NCBI GenBank assembly: GCA_024707365.1
Contig: JANPZV010000005.1
Location: 1,426,001 to 1,490,000 of the forward strand
DNA from: Terricaulis sp.
Lineage (GTDB): Bacteria > Pseudomonadota > Alphaproteobacteria > Caulobacterales > Aquidulcibacteraceae
Length of the DNA: 64,000 bases
Reading direction: 5' to 3'
Part shown: positions 1 through 7,589 of the stretch, piece after piece
How the letters are laid out: the number at the start of each line of letters is the position of its first letter
How positions within the stretch are numbered: position 1 is the stretch's first letter
Notes under the pieces: generated by a model
The model's database searches: none
Told to the model about the DNA's origin: nothing
Seen by the model: only the letters and a program-made list of their open reading frames with translations
Made by a program: the position numbers and the translations under genes

Positions 1-623
1 GGCGCCGCCGCGGCGGCGAGATCGCCCAGGCGCAGAAGATCGACGCTCTGCGTCTTGGTTTTCACGCGCAAGCCTTCGGCTTCCTTGCGCGGCAGCCAGC
101 CGATGCCGGCAAAACGCACGAACGGCCCGCCTTCGCTGGGGCGTTCCGCCTTCGCGTGTTTCTTGGCCAGCGCCGCGAACTGATCCTCGTCCACGTGCGT
201 GCGCGGCTTGATCCCTCGCTGGATGCGGAACGCGAAGAAGAACGCGGCCACCGCCACGCCGATCAGCCCGCCATGGAAGCTCATGCCGCCTTGCCAGATT
301 TGCAGCACCTCGGCCGGATTGGTCCACAAAATCTCGGGCTTATAGAAAAACACATAGCCCAGCCGCCCGCCGAGGATGACGCCAAGCGTCGCCCAGAACA
401 GGAAATCATCGGCCATCGGCACGGAAAGCGCCGGCTTGCCCGGCGCCCACAGCCGATCCCGCCGGATCAGCCACACCATCCAGCGCCAGCCGAGGAAGAG
501 GCCGGCGATATAGGCCAGCGCATACCAGCGCAGATCGAGCCGCAGCCCGTCCCCGATCGGCAGCGTGCCGAGGCTCAACGCCACCGGGTCGATTTCCGGG
601 AATTGAAGGGCCATTTCCAGCAC
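1..623 (-). CDS. lgt: Prolipoprotein diacylglyceryl transferase Lgt, C-terminus cut by window edge
   Basis: Lgt is the inner-membrane enzyme that moves diacylglycerol from phosphatidylglycerol onto the lipobox cysteine of prelipoproteins. About 207 N-terminal codons are visible. Family motifs are GGRLGYVFFY (residues 85-94) and GGMSFHGGLIG (112-122), which holds the essential His at about residue 117. I prefer the GTG start at 623 because GAGG lies eight bases upstream; the in-frame ATG at 614 lacks a good ribosome site. Unusually, about 55 charged residues (about 139-194) separate the transmembrane helix after HGG from the next hydrophobic stretch, where E. coli Lgt has only a short loop. 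The conserved Arg region lies beyond the edge. ubiK is divergent. Confidence 0.93.
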   Translation of the reverse strand, partial: MLEMALQFPEIDPVALSLGTLPIGDGLRLDLRWYALAYIAGLFLGWRWMVWLIRRDRLWAPGKPALSVPMADDFLFWATLGVILGGRLGYVFFYKPEILWTNPAEVLQIWQGGMSFHGGLIGVAVAAFFFAFRIQRGIKPRTHVDEDQFAALAKKHAKAERPSEGGPFVRFAGIGWLPRKEAEGLRVKTKTQSVDLLRLGDLAAAAA

Positions 624-680
624 GGCGCACACCTCAAGTTTAGCTGATTGGCCGCATTGCCCCGGCGGCCTCCGGGGTTC

Positions 681-755
681 TAAAGCAACGGACTTTAAAT
701 TCGCCTCAGCGCGATGGCGAGCGCCGTGCGAATTTAAAGTCCATAAGTTGCTTTA
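681..755. repeat. Long intergenic hairpin, copy 1 of twin palindrome
   Basis: The arms at 681-704 and 728-755 pair over 24 bases, the right arm carrying a 4-base bulge (cataag context). The core is GGACTTTAAATTCGC and its complement. Nearly the same hairpin recurs at 8365-8439. It lies between lgt and ubiK, followed 15 bases later by a second related hairpin. Confidence 0.85.
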
Positions 756-770
756 GAAGATATTGAATTT

Positions 771-845
771 AAAGCGTCTTGTGGACCTTAAATGCGACAC
801 GGCGGATGATCCAAGGCTTGGGCCGCATTTAAGGTCCGACGCTTT
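771..845. repeat. Second intergenic hairpin of the twin palindrome
   Basis: The arms AAAGCGTC-TTGT-GGACC... (771-796) and ...GGTCCGACGCTTT (824-845) pair perfectly apart from a 4-base bulge, placed as in the neighbouring hairpin. A shortened relative follows the other copy at 8453-8482. It ends 25 bases before the ubiK start and may shape that leader. Confidence 0.8.
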
Positions 846-870
846 TATGTGGGGGAGAGGTTCGGTCCAC

Positions 871-1125
871 ATGCAAACGACAAGCTCGGTGTTCGATGAT
901 CTGGCCCGTTTGATGACGGGCGCAATGGGCGTGGCCCAAGGCGCGGGCGATGAGGCCAAAAGCTTCATGCGCGCCCAGGCGGACCGCTTCGTCGCCGAAA
1001 TGGACCTCGTGGGCCGCGATGAGTTCGAGGCCGTCAAGCAGCAGGCCGCCGACGCCCGCGCCGAGGCCGATGAATTGCGCGCCCGCGTCGAAGCGCTGGA
1101 AGCGGCGCTGAAAGCCAAGGGCTGA
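871..1125 (+). CDS. ubiK: UbiK family accessory factor (BMFP/YqiC-like)
   Basis: This 84-residue protein resembles UbiK, a small coiled-coil accessory factor that assists aerobic ubiquinone biosynthesis with UbiJ. The N-terminal amphipathic segment (DDLARLMTGAMGVAQ, about 9-23) precedes a central helix and a C-terminal coiled coil (ADELRARVEALEAAL, about 66-80), the usual family arrangement. I chose ATG 871, with GAGAGG about ten bases upstream; upstream in-frame codons run through the palindrome and are unlikely to be translated. Divergent proximity to lgt is common in Alphaproteobacteria. The exact biochemical role is inferred from the family. Confidence 0.85.
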   Translation: MQTTSSVFDDLARLMTGAMGVAQGAGDEAKSFMRAQADRFVAEMDLVGRDEFEAVKQQAADARAEADELRARVEALEAALKAKG

Positions 1126-1127
1126 GG

Positions 1128-1526
1128 CTATTTGAGCAAGCGCATGCCGCCATCGGCGGCGGCGCGCTTATCGAACGTCACGATTTCGCGTGCGCCGGCC
1201 AATGTCGCGATTTCCGCGATCAATGCGTCGGCGTAGTCGATGCTGGCGCTGGCGCGAAAGCGGCCAAGCGCGCGATAGGCGGCTTCGGCGTGCTCAACCA
1301 TCAATTCCGACGATCGCAGCAGGCCCTCGATGATGTTCGCGAGCTGTTCGCGCGATTGCTTGTACGCGCGGGCCATCACCCACGTTGCTTCCGCCAGCAC
1401 AATGGCGGCGACATAGCCAGGCGCCTCTGGCCTCAGCCGCTCGATGACGCGTGTTGCGATAGGCGATTGCACCGCATCATCCTGCGCCAGATAGCGGACG
1501 ATCACATTGGTATCGAGCCCGATCAT
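1128..1526 (-). CDS. vapC: VapC-type PIN-domain toxin
   Basis: A 132-residue PIN-domain ribonuclease and the toxin half of a type II toxin-antitoxin pair. The acidic metal-binding residues are in place: Asp5 in the opening GLDTN motif, Glu46 (VLAEATW), Asp100 (DYADALIA) and Asp119 (TFDKRA). Its start overlaps the antitoxin stop by four bases (ATGA), so the two are translationally coupled. When freed of antitoxin, such proteins cleave specific RNAs, often tRNAs; the target here is unknown. Its 3' end lies two bases from the convergent ubiK stop, leaving no room for a separate terminator. Confidence 0.93.
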   Translation of the reverse strand: MIGLDTNVIVRYLAQDDAVQSPIATRVIERLRPEAPGYVAAIVLAEATWVMARAYKQSREQLANIIEGLLRSSELMVEHAEAAYRALGRFRASASIDYADALIAEIATLAGAREIVTFDKRAAADGGMRLLK

Positions 1527-1762
1527 TCGCCGCGCGCGCCACGCAGCACGGCTTTATCCATCTCCTCAAGCGATACGGGCTTTGCCGGCTTGCCCAGCAC
1601 GCCCTTGAGCGACTTGATCGAGTGCGTGGCCGGCACGATGGCGAATGCGCCGTCCTCAAGCCGCACAAAATCAAGCCGATCCCCCGGCCCGACGCCGAGC
1701 GCGTCGCGCACGGGCTTGGGCAGGGTGAGCTGCCCCTTGGAGGTGAGCGTTGCGGTGGCCAT
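1523..1762 (-). CDS. vapB: AbrB/MazE-type antitoxin (VapB)
   Basis: A 79-residue antitoxin with an N-terminal swapped-hairpin AbrB domain (TSKGQLTLPKPVRDALGV, about 7-24, then GDRLDFV) and a C-terminal tail that would wrap the toxin. It is the first gene of the vapBC pair and probably represses its own promoter with VapC, as related systems do. The ATG at 1762 is preceded by AAAGGAAGG on the minus strand, a strong ribosome site. The short upstream gap to 1824 should contain promoter and operator; I could not single out the operator. Confidence 0.92.
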   Translation of the reverse strand: MATATLTSKGQLTLPKPVRDALGVGPGDRLDFVRLEDGAFAIVPATHSIKSLKGVLGKPAKPVSLEEMDKAVLRGARGE

Positions 1763-1824
1763 GGCGCGCCTTCCTTTCGGTAAGGCGAAAAGTAAGGCGC
1801 GCGCTCGGCGGGGTCAAGCGGCGG

Positions 1825-2814
1825 TTAGTCCTGCACGATCCGCAAGGCGCAGCCCTGCACGATCAGCGTGGCGAGGTTCGGGCCTGGGTTGAACTGGCCC
1901 TCGAACGGCGCGCAGCCTTCGATCGCGATCCGCATCGTCAGCGGGCTTTCATCCGCGACGGGGATTGTCTCGCGCCAGTTCTGCCCCGGCGGGAGCAGAT
2001 GATGCCGCCCCATCGACGTATAATAGGGATCAATCGTGACGCTCATCTCGCGCCCCGCATAATCGCCCACGATCTCGAAGGTCGCGCTGAAGGGGAGCAC
2101 GTTGGGGGCGGGCTCTGGCTGCTCAGCCGGAAGCCGCGCCGACGCCGCCATGCGCACCAAAGCGGACATGCCAAGATTGTTCTCGCAGCCGATTGAAATG
2201 AGGCGCGGCGGCCGGCCGGGCTGGATGATCTCTGCGGCCCAATAAGAAGAATCCGGCACGCACACCCAATCATGCCCCTGCCGCATCGGGATCGTGTGGG
2301 AAAAGCGCGTCGGCTCCAGCTCAAGGCAGGGATTGGCCAGCATCGCATCAAGCTGTGCGCCATCCTCGGCTAACACCGGCCCTTCGCGCACGATCTCGTT
2401 CGGGTTGGGCGGGGCCGCCCAATCGGCGGGCGCATTGGGCGGCGGCGGCGGCGGGGGCGGGCGGCGGTGGTCGATGTCGCGCCGGGCCATGCGCCAGCCT
2501 GCATCGGTGCGCCAAAGCGTGACGCGATTGTCCAGCGCCCACATGCCGGTGGGCGGCACGCGCACGCGAATGCGCGTTTCGGCGGCTTCAGCCTCCGGCG
2601 TCAGCGGCGTTTCACTGACCAAACGCGCGACCGCCGCGTCAGCGTCAGCCGCGATCTCGGCGGCGCGGGCGTGCAGGCGGTTGAGATCGACATTCGCCAG
2701 CGCCGGGCAATCGGCCTGCCGCACCTGGGCGGCGGGCGCGCCGCCATCGAGGCTCGCGCAGGCGCCTGCCGCGAGCAAAAGCGCAAGCGCGCCTGCCTGA
2801 AATTTCATCGCCAT
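1825..2814 (-). CDS. Probable secreted or lipoprotein of unknown function with proline run
   Basis: I do not recognise this 329-residue protein. Starting at ATG 2814 it has a short basic N-terminus, a hydrophobic stretch and GACAS, a possible but imperfect lipobox (Ala rather than Leu at -3), so it is probably exported. Visible features are a run of eight prolines near residue 120, several cysteines in the C-terminal half and no transmembrane segment after the leader. A much longer frame extends upstream to 3042 but would overlap the divergent ybjN-proC leader and lacks coding character, so I rejected it. It stands alone between vapB and the divergent ybjN. Confidence 0.7.
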   Translation of the reverse strand: MAMKFQAGALALLLAAGACASLDGGAPAAQVRQADCPALANVDLNRLHARAAEIAADADAAVARLVSETPLTPEAEAAETRIRVRVPPTGMWALDNRVTLWRTDAGWRMARRDIDHRRPPPPPPPPNAPADWAAPPNPNEIVREGPVLAEDGAQLDAMLANPCLELEPTRFSHTIPMRQGHDWVCVPDSSYWAAEIIQPGRPPRLISIGCENNLGMSALVRMAASARLPAEQPEPAPNVLPFSATFEIVGDYAGREMSVTIDPYYTSMGRHHLLPPGQNWRETIPVADESPLTMRIAIEGCAPFEGQFNPGPNLATLIVQGCALRIVQD

Positions 2815-3031
2815 GTCCCGCGGCCCCCGTCCGGGAACGAGCTTTCCCCAAGCCTGCGCCATGCGCAAGCGCAGCTGCGTATGAAGCTTCCGTGTTGGAA
2901 AGGTCTGATTAACACTTCGGGCGCTTCCATGGTCATCAGGGGTACGATTCGTGTGCGGAAGATGCGCGGATCCCAAGGAAGAGATCGCATTCCTGCGCTG
3001 CTTGCGCGCCTGAGCCCGGAGGGGACAGCTC

Positions 3032-3538
3032 ATGGATCTCACGCTCGACGACGATTACGCATCCGCCGCCGATCCGATGGATACGGTGGAGCATGCGCTC
3101 AGCGCCGATGAACGCTTCAGCGCCGAACGCGCCGAGGATGGGGATGTGCATTTCATCTTCAAATGCGCCTTCGGCGAAACCGCCGGCTATTTCAGCTATC
3201 GGCCCGAATTGCCGGCGCTGCTGTTCACGCTGGGCTTTGACGTGCAGGCGCCTGAATCGCGCCGCGATGAGGCCATCAAGCTCGCCGCGCATATCAACGA
3301 AAATCTCTGGCTCGGGCATTTCGACGTGTGGGCCGATGACGGTACGATCATCTTCCGGCACGCCATGCCGATGATCGGGCGTGATGAAATTTCCATCGGC
3401 GAGGTGCAGGCGATGCTGGCAGCGGCGATGGATGCGGCCGAGCGCTTCCAGCCCGCCTTCCATTTCGCCATCCTCGGCGGTATGGCTGCTGCTGATGCAG
3501 CACAGGCGGCGTTTTTTGAAACAGCCGGAGAAGCGTGA
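3032..3538 (+). CDS. YbjN domain-containing protein
   Basis: This 168-residue cytosolic protein has a YbjN-type fold: alternating strands and helices with a central FSYRPELPALLFTLGF segment, the NENLWLGHFDV motif (about 90-100) and an acidic C-terminal helix. YbjN proteins are poorly understood and have been linked to stress and motility in enterobacteria. GGAGGGG lies eight to ten bases before ATG 3032. The stop overlaps the proC start (GTGA), so the two form an operon; this pairing is common in Caulobacterales. Confidence 0.85.
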   Translation: MDLTLDDDYASAADPMDTVEHALSADERFSAERAEDGDVHFIFKCAFGETAGYFSYRPELPALLFTLGFDVQAPESRRDEAIKLAAHINENLWLGHFDVWADDGTIIFRHAMPMIGRDEISIGEVQAMLAAAMDAAERFQPAFHFAILGGMAAADAAQAAFFETAGEA

Positions 3539-4353
3539 GCGGATTTGAGTCTCCTTCCATCGCCCTGATCGGCGCGGGCGCCATGGGCGGCGCGCTGGTG
3601 CGCGGCTGGATAGAGGCCGTGCGCAAGGGCGGGGGGCTCACGCTCACGGTGGTTGAGCCGAATTTCGATCCCGAGCTTGAGCGTGCGCTGGAAAAGGTGG
3701 GCGCGGTGCTGAACCCGCATCAGGCGGGCGCTGTCGATATTCTGGTGCTGGCGGTGAAGCCGCAAAGCTTCGCGGCGGTCGCGCCCGAAGCGCTGCGCTT
3801 TGTCGGCCCTGAAACGCGCGTGCTCTCGATCATGGCCGGCGTCACCATCGATGCGCTTTCGCGTGAGCTTGGCGCCGCGCGCGTGATCCGGGCGATGCCG
3901 AACGTGCCCGCGCGCATTGGCCGTGGCGTCACCGCTTATGTGGCCGCGCCTGCCTGCACGGCGGAGGATCGCGCCCTCGTTGAGCAATTGCTGGAGCCGC
4001 TGGGCAGCGTCGAGCCGCTGCCGGCGGAGCGGCTGATGGATGCGGTGACGGCGGTTTCCGGCTCGGGGCCGGCTTACGTGTTTCTGCTGGCCGAATGCCT
4101 CGCGGCGGCGGCTGAGCAGGAAGGGATCGATCGGGACACCGCCCAGCGCCTGGCCAGCGCCACCGTCGCCGGCGCGGGCGCGCTGATGCTCGAAACCGGG
4201 GAAACCGCCGGCGCGCTGCGCAAGCAGGTCACCAGCCCCGGCGGCACCACCGAAGCCGCGCTCGATGTGCTGAGCGGCATGGAGGGGCTGGGGCCTTTGC
4301 TGCGCCGCGCCGTGGCCGCCGCAACGCAGCGGTCGCGGGAACTGGGGAAGTGA
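3535..4353 (+). CDS. proC: Pyrroline-5-carboxylate reductase
   Basis: ProC catalyses the last step of proline synthesis, NAD(P)H-dependent reduction of pyrroline-5-carboxylate. The 272-residue product has the N-terminal Rossmann motif IALIGAGAMGGALVRGW, the central AVKPQSF and RAMPNVPARIGRG signatures, and the C-terminal dimerisation helix with SGSGPAYVFLLAECLA and the substrate-binding TSPGGTTEAAL motif. Length is normal. GTG 3535 is used because it overlaps the ybjN stop and the Rossmann motif follows within ten residues. Directly after the stop lies a hairpin of AATAGTC-type repeats. Confidence 0.97.
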   Translation: MSGFESPSIALIGAGAMGGALVRGWIEAVRKGGGLTLTVVEPNFDPELERALEKVGAVLNPHQAGAVDILVLAVKPQSFAAVAPEALRFVGPETRVLSIMAGVTIDALSRELGAARVIRAMPNVPARIGRGVTAYVAAPACTAEDRALVEQLLEPLGSVEPLPAERLMDAVTAVSGSGPAYVFLLAECLAAAAEQEGIDRDTAQRLASATVAGAGALMLETGETAGALRKQVTSPGGTTEAALDVLSGMEGLGPLLRRAVAAATQRSRELGK

Positions 4354-4357
4354 ATAG

Positions 4358-4415
4358 TCAATAGTCAGAGGTCAGTAGGATGGGGTGCGGCGCGCTACTG
4401 ACGACTGACTATTGA
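4358..4415. repeat. Hairpin of AATAGTC/GTCAGTA heptamer repeats
   Basis: The arms 4358-4377 and 4396-4415 match at about 17 of 20 positions around a GC-rich loop. They are built from repeated 7-base units (AATAGTC, GTCAGTA). A second locus of the same style with a different heptamer lies at 5021-5099, and a partial one near 54150-54185. The hairpin may also help end proC transcription. Confidence 0.75.
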
Positions 4416-4446
4416 CTACTGACGGCGCCCCCGCCTTCATCCGCCC

Positions 4447-5037
4447 ATGCACCTAGACTCCACCATCCGCCGAGACCTCGCCCGCGCCGCGCTGCTGGTG
4501 GCCGCCGCCACGCCCTGGCGGGAGGTGACGCTGGTGAAACTGGCGCATGCGGCCAGCCGGCCTGTCTCGGATTTCTATCCGGCCACTTTGGGCGATGCGG
4601 TGGATGCCGCCGAAGAGGCGTTCGATCGCGCCATCGCCGAGGATCTCGATGCGCTCGATCCGGGCCAGAGCGTGCGTGACCGGCTGTTCGATCTCATTAT
4701 GCGCCGCTTCGAGGCGATGGAGCCGCATCGCGTCGCGGTGCTGGCGATGGAGCAGGGGCTTGATCGCGATCCGGTGCTGATGGCCGCGGCGCACCAGCGC
4801 CATGTGCGCTGCGCCCGCTGGGTGCTGACGCTCTCGGGGCTCGAAGCGGATGGCATGAGCGGCAACGCCCGCGCGCAAGGGCTCGGCGTCATCATCGGCC
4901 AAGCCCGCGCCGCCTGGCGCGGCGACAGCGCTGGCGATTTCAACAAGACGATGGCCTCGCTCGATAAGAACCTGCGCCGCGCCGAAGAGATGTTCGGCCG
5001 CTGGGCGGGCTTTGAGAAGGAAGGCAATAGGCAGTAG
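4447..5037 (+). CDS. TetR/COQ9-like all-helical protein
   Basis: The 196-residue product looks like a TetR-fold protein. An N-terminal three-helix region (about 1-50, with LARAALLVAAATPWREVTLVKLAHAA) resembles a TetR DNA-binding domain, followed by a helical C-terminal domain. The recognition helix is weak (ASRPVSDFYPATLGDAV), and COQ9-family lipid-binding proteins share this organisation, so a ubiquinone-related role is an alternative to a regulator. The last five codons (GNRQ and stop) are made by the heptamer repeat that follows, suggesting the repeat replaced the original 3' end. No clear operon partner. Confidence 0.6.
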   Translation: MHLDSTIRRDLARAALLVAAATPWREVTLVKLAHAASRPVSDFYPATLGDAVDAAEEAFDRAIAEDLDALDPGQSVRDRLFDLIMRRFEAMEPHRVAVLAMEQGLDRDPVLMAAAHQRHVRCARWVLTLSGLEADGMSGNARAQGLGVIIGQARAAWRGDSAGDFNKTMASLDKNLRRAEEMFGRWAGFEKEGNRQ

Positions 5038-5099
5038 GCAATAGGAACCGCGCCTGCTGATCGGCAATCCCATTGCCCATTGCCTACTGCCCATTGCCT
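5021..5099. repeat. Hairpin of GGCAATA/GGCAGTA heptamer repeats
   Basis: The left arm 5021-5045 and right arm 5077-5099 are near-perfect complements made of 7-base units (GGCAATA, GGCAGTA). The left arm contains the stop codon and final codons of the upstream TetR-like gene. Confidence 0.75.
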
Positions 5100-5203
5100 C
5101 CTTCCAACCAACTGCTTTTCCCGCTCGCGTAAACCTTTTGGCAAAGCATTGTTTACGCTTCATGCGTCATGATGAACGCGCATTAGCCAAGAAGGCGCGG
5201 CCC

Positions 5204-5416
5204 ATGTTCGGATCTCATCTGAGCGGTTTGAAGAATGATATGCGGAGCGCGCTGGATGCGACGGTCCGTTTTTGGGCGGGGGCGGCGTTCGTGGTGCTGG
5301 CGATGGTCTCGATCCAGTACGAAGAGGTGATCGCCCCAGGCGTGAGCCAGATGGGCGATGCGCTCTCGGGCGTCACCGCCGATTTCCGCACCAAGCTCTC
5401 CAGCTTTACGCTCTAA
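5204..5416 (+). CDS. Small single-pass membrane protein, unknown
   Basis: This 70-residue protein has one hydrophobic helix (FWAGAAFVVLAMVSIQY, about 23-39) between a polar N-terminal segment and an acidic/polar C-terminal tail. I do not recognise the family. I chose ATG 5204 because AGAAGG lies about eight bases upstream; in-frame ATGs further up (5138, 5162) run through unlikely sequence. It is convergent with the RimK-like gene, and the 26-base GC hairpin at 5430-5455 lies between them. Confidence 0.6.
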   Translation: MFGSHLSGLKNDMRSALDATVRFWAGAAFVVLAMVSIQYEEVIAPGVSQMGDALSGVTADFRTKLSSFTL

Positions 5417-5429
5417 AGCGCCTATCGAA

Positions 5430-5455
5430 CGCGGGCGAGGACGCCCGCGCTCCAT
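5430..5455. repeat. Short GC hairpin repeat (GCGGGCG-AGGA-CGCCCGC), copy 1
   Basis: The hairpin GCGGGCG-agga-CGCCCGC is followed by GCTCCAT. The same unit recurs at 40979-41004 (inverted) and 60437-60462. All three sit at or near gene 3' ends, between convergent or same-direction genes. Confidence 0.8.
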
Positions 5456-5458
5456 ACT

Positions 5459-6521
5459 TTAATCCTGGGGGCGTTTGCGCGCGCGGATTGGGGCGGGCGC
5501 CAGCGGCAGGCGTGGGCTCGCGCGCTTGCCGGCGGCCTTGAGCGCAGGCTTGAGCGGGGCGAACACCGCCTTGGCGGCGTTGTCGATGGCGCGCTCCAGC
5601 CGCTCGGAGGTGCGCACCGGCAGGCCGAATTTGCGGCCCATGGCTTCAAACACATATTCGGGCACGTTCACCGCGCAGGCGCGCTCGAGCCCCTGGAAGC
5701 CGGGTGAGGAATTGGCCTCGCAGATGCGGTAGCCGCGCTCGTCGAACAGAATATCCACGCCCGCGACATGCAGATCGAGCGCCTCGGCCACCTTAAGCGC
5801 CAGGCTCGCCATCTCCTTGGTCGGCTTGAACGGCTTGGCGCTGCCGCCGAGGGAGATGTTGGATTTGAAGCCGCCATCCATCGCCCGCCGCTCCATCGCG
5901 GCCACCACGCGCCCATCGATCACCAGCACGCGCACGTCGCGCCCGTGGCTGGCCTTGATGTATTGCTGGAAGATGAAATCCGCGCCCGAGGCTGCACCGT
6001 CGAGCAGATTGGCGAGATCGTCAAACTGCGCCCGGTCGTTGCAGAGCACCACGCCCGCGCCGCGCGTGCCCTTGAGTTTCTTGACGACAACGGGAAAGCC
6101 CAGCTCCCGCTCCACCAGATTCACATCGACCGGGAATTTGCCGAGGATCGTTTTTGGCGCCGGCAAACCTGCGCCGGCGAGGATTTGCAGCGTGTGCAAT
6201 TTGTCCGCCACCGCTTCCACCGCGCTTGGCCCATTGACGATGGCCACGCCCTGGCGCTCGAAATGGCGCAGCACCGCGAGCGTGAAATAGCTCGTCTCCG
6301 AGCCGCAGCGGGGGATGATGAGATCGGGCTTGGCGAGCGTGCGCCCCCTCATAGATGGCCGACCAAGTGTGCTGGGAATCCACCACCAGATCGAACCGGG
6401 AAGGCTGGAGCACGTGCAGCTCGATTTCGAGCGCGGCGGCCGTTTCGATGAAGCGGCGCACCTCGTGCGCCTCGGGCACGCCGGGGGCGAGATCGCGGTT
6501 GAAGAAAAGCCAGCAGCGCAT
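5459..6521 (-). CDS. RimK-like ATP-grasp ligase, one frameshift
   Basis: A 353-residue ATP-grasp ligase of the RimK/glutathione synthetase type, joining a carboxylate to an amine at the cost of ATP; the substrate is unknown. The start is ATG 6521 with GGAGG eight bases upstream and the sequence MRCWLFFNRDL. The ATP-grasp core contains VVVKKLKGTRGAGVVL, FQQYIKASHGRDVRVLVIDG and the metal-binding end DERGYRICEANSSPGFQGLE. The frame breaks at a run of five C (6344-6348); removing one gives SAIYEG-RTLAKPDLI and a continuous protein, so a consensus error is likely. A basic C-terminal tail extends past the fold. Confidence 0.85.
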
Positions 6522-6625
6522 GGGTGTTCCCTCCTGCGGGTCTGCATTGAGGCGCAGCGCGGATCCCGGCGGAAGAGAAACTAACGTGATTTCCCGGCGG
6601 TTCCGTGACAGGCGCCGTACCATTC

Positions 6626-7504
6626 TCAGCGGCTGGGGCGTTCCTCGCCCGCAACCGTCACGCGCTCGACGATCCGCTCGTGCGGCCAGTAATCGAGCAC
6701 GCCGTAATGCTGGGTGGCGCGGTTGTCCCAGAAGGCGATGGCGTTTTCGCTCCAGCGGAAGCGCACCTGATATTCCGGCGCCTTCACCCGATCGAGCAGA
6801 TAGGCCAGCAGGTCGGCGGCCTCTTTTTCTTCCAGCCCGAGAATGCGGGCGGTGAAAACGTGATTGACGAAGAGGTGGCGCTCGCCCGTTTCCGGGTGGC
6901 GGCGCACCACCGGGTGCACTTGCGGCGGGAATTTGGCGCTGAGCTCTGCGGCCTTCTCGGCGCTGACGCGATAGCCGTAGGAGCGGAGAATATCATGTTC
7001 GGCGTCGAGGTTCTCGATCTTGGCTTTCACGTCCGGCGGCAGATCTGCGTAGATCAGCGCGGTGTCGGCGAAGATCGTGTCTCCGCCCAGCGGCGGCTGC
7101 TTGCGGATGCGCAGGACGCCGGCGGTGGAGGGCTTCTCGCGGAAGGTCACGTCCGTGTGCCATTTATTGGCCGGGCGCGCGATCGGCAGCACCGCGTCCG
7201 TCACCTTCATGCCGTCGGCGGCTTCGATGAAGAGGATTTCTGGAAAGCCCGGCACGGTGGCCGTGACAGGGTGGCCCTCAAGCGCGCCGAAATAGCGGCC
7301 AAAGCGCGCGTGATCTTCGTGGGAAATATCCTGATCGCGGAAGAACAGCACTTTGTGCTTCAGCCACGCGGCGCGGATCGCGGCCACTTGATCGGGCGAA
7401 AGCGGAGCACGGAGGTCAACGCCGGAAACCTCCGCCCCCAGCACCGGGCTGATGGGCGCGACAATGATCTCGGCTTCACTCGGAACAGCTTGCAGGCGCG
7501 CCAT
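6626..7504 (-). CDS. TauD/TfdA family Fe(II)/2-oxoglutarate dioxygenase
   Basis: A 292-residue non-haem iron dioxygenase that would couple 2-oxoglutarate decarboxylation to oxidation of a substrate; in this family the substrates are taurine, sulfonates, aryloxyalkanoates or similar acids. The iron ligands are visible: His116 and Asp118 (KWHTDVTF) and His266 (RATQHYGV), with the 2-oxoglutarate Arg in HERIVERV about eleven residues later. Length and motif spacing are typical. It is monocistronic in this view, so neighbours do not reveal the substrate. AGGAGGATCC precedes ATG 7504. Confidence 0.93.
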   Translation of the reverse strand: MARLQAVPSEAEIIVAPISPVLGAEVSGVDLRAPLSPDQVAAIRAAWLKHKVLFFRDQDISHEDHARFGRYFGALEGHPVTATVPGFPEILFIEAADGMKVTDAVLPIARPANKWHTDVTFREKPSTAGVLRIRKQPPLGGDTIFADTALIYADLPPDVKAKIENLDAEHDILRSYGYRVSAEKAAELSAKFPPQVHPVVRRHPETGERHLFVNHVFTARILGLEEKEAADLLAYLLDRVKAPEYQVRFRWSENAIAFWDNRATQHYGVLDYWPHERIVERVTVAGEERPSR

Positions 7505-7589
7505 GGGATCCTCCTCGTTTTGCGCATCCTAAATGCGAAAAGGCGGAGAGCCATCAGAGTTCGCTAATGGCAGCGTTTAGGCCGGGCGC

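Noticed and set aside
156-647. 163-codon plus-strand frame opposite lgt
   Set aside because: It is the antisense shadow of lgt; the minus-strand frame has clear Lgt motifs.
2043-3111. Several frames on both strands over the lipoprotein and ybjN leader
   Set aside because: Low-complexity, arginine-rich shadows of the secreted-protein gene; no ribosome site or family pattern.
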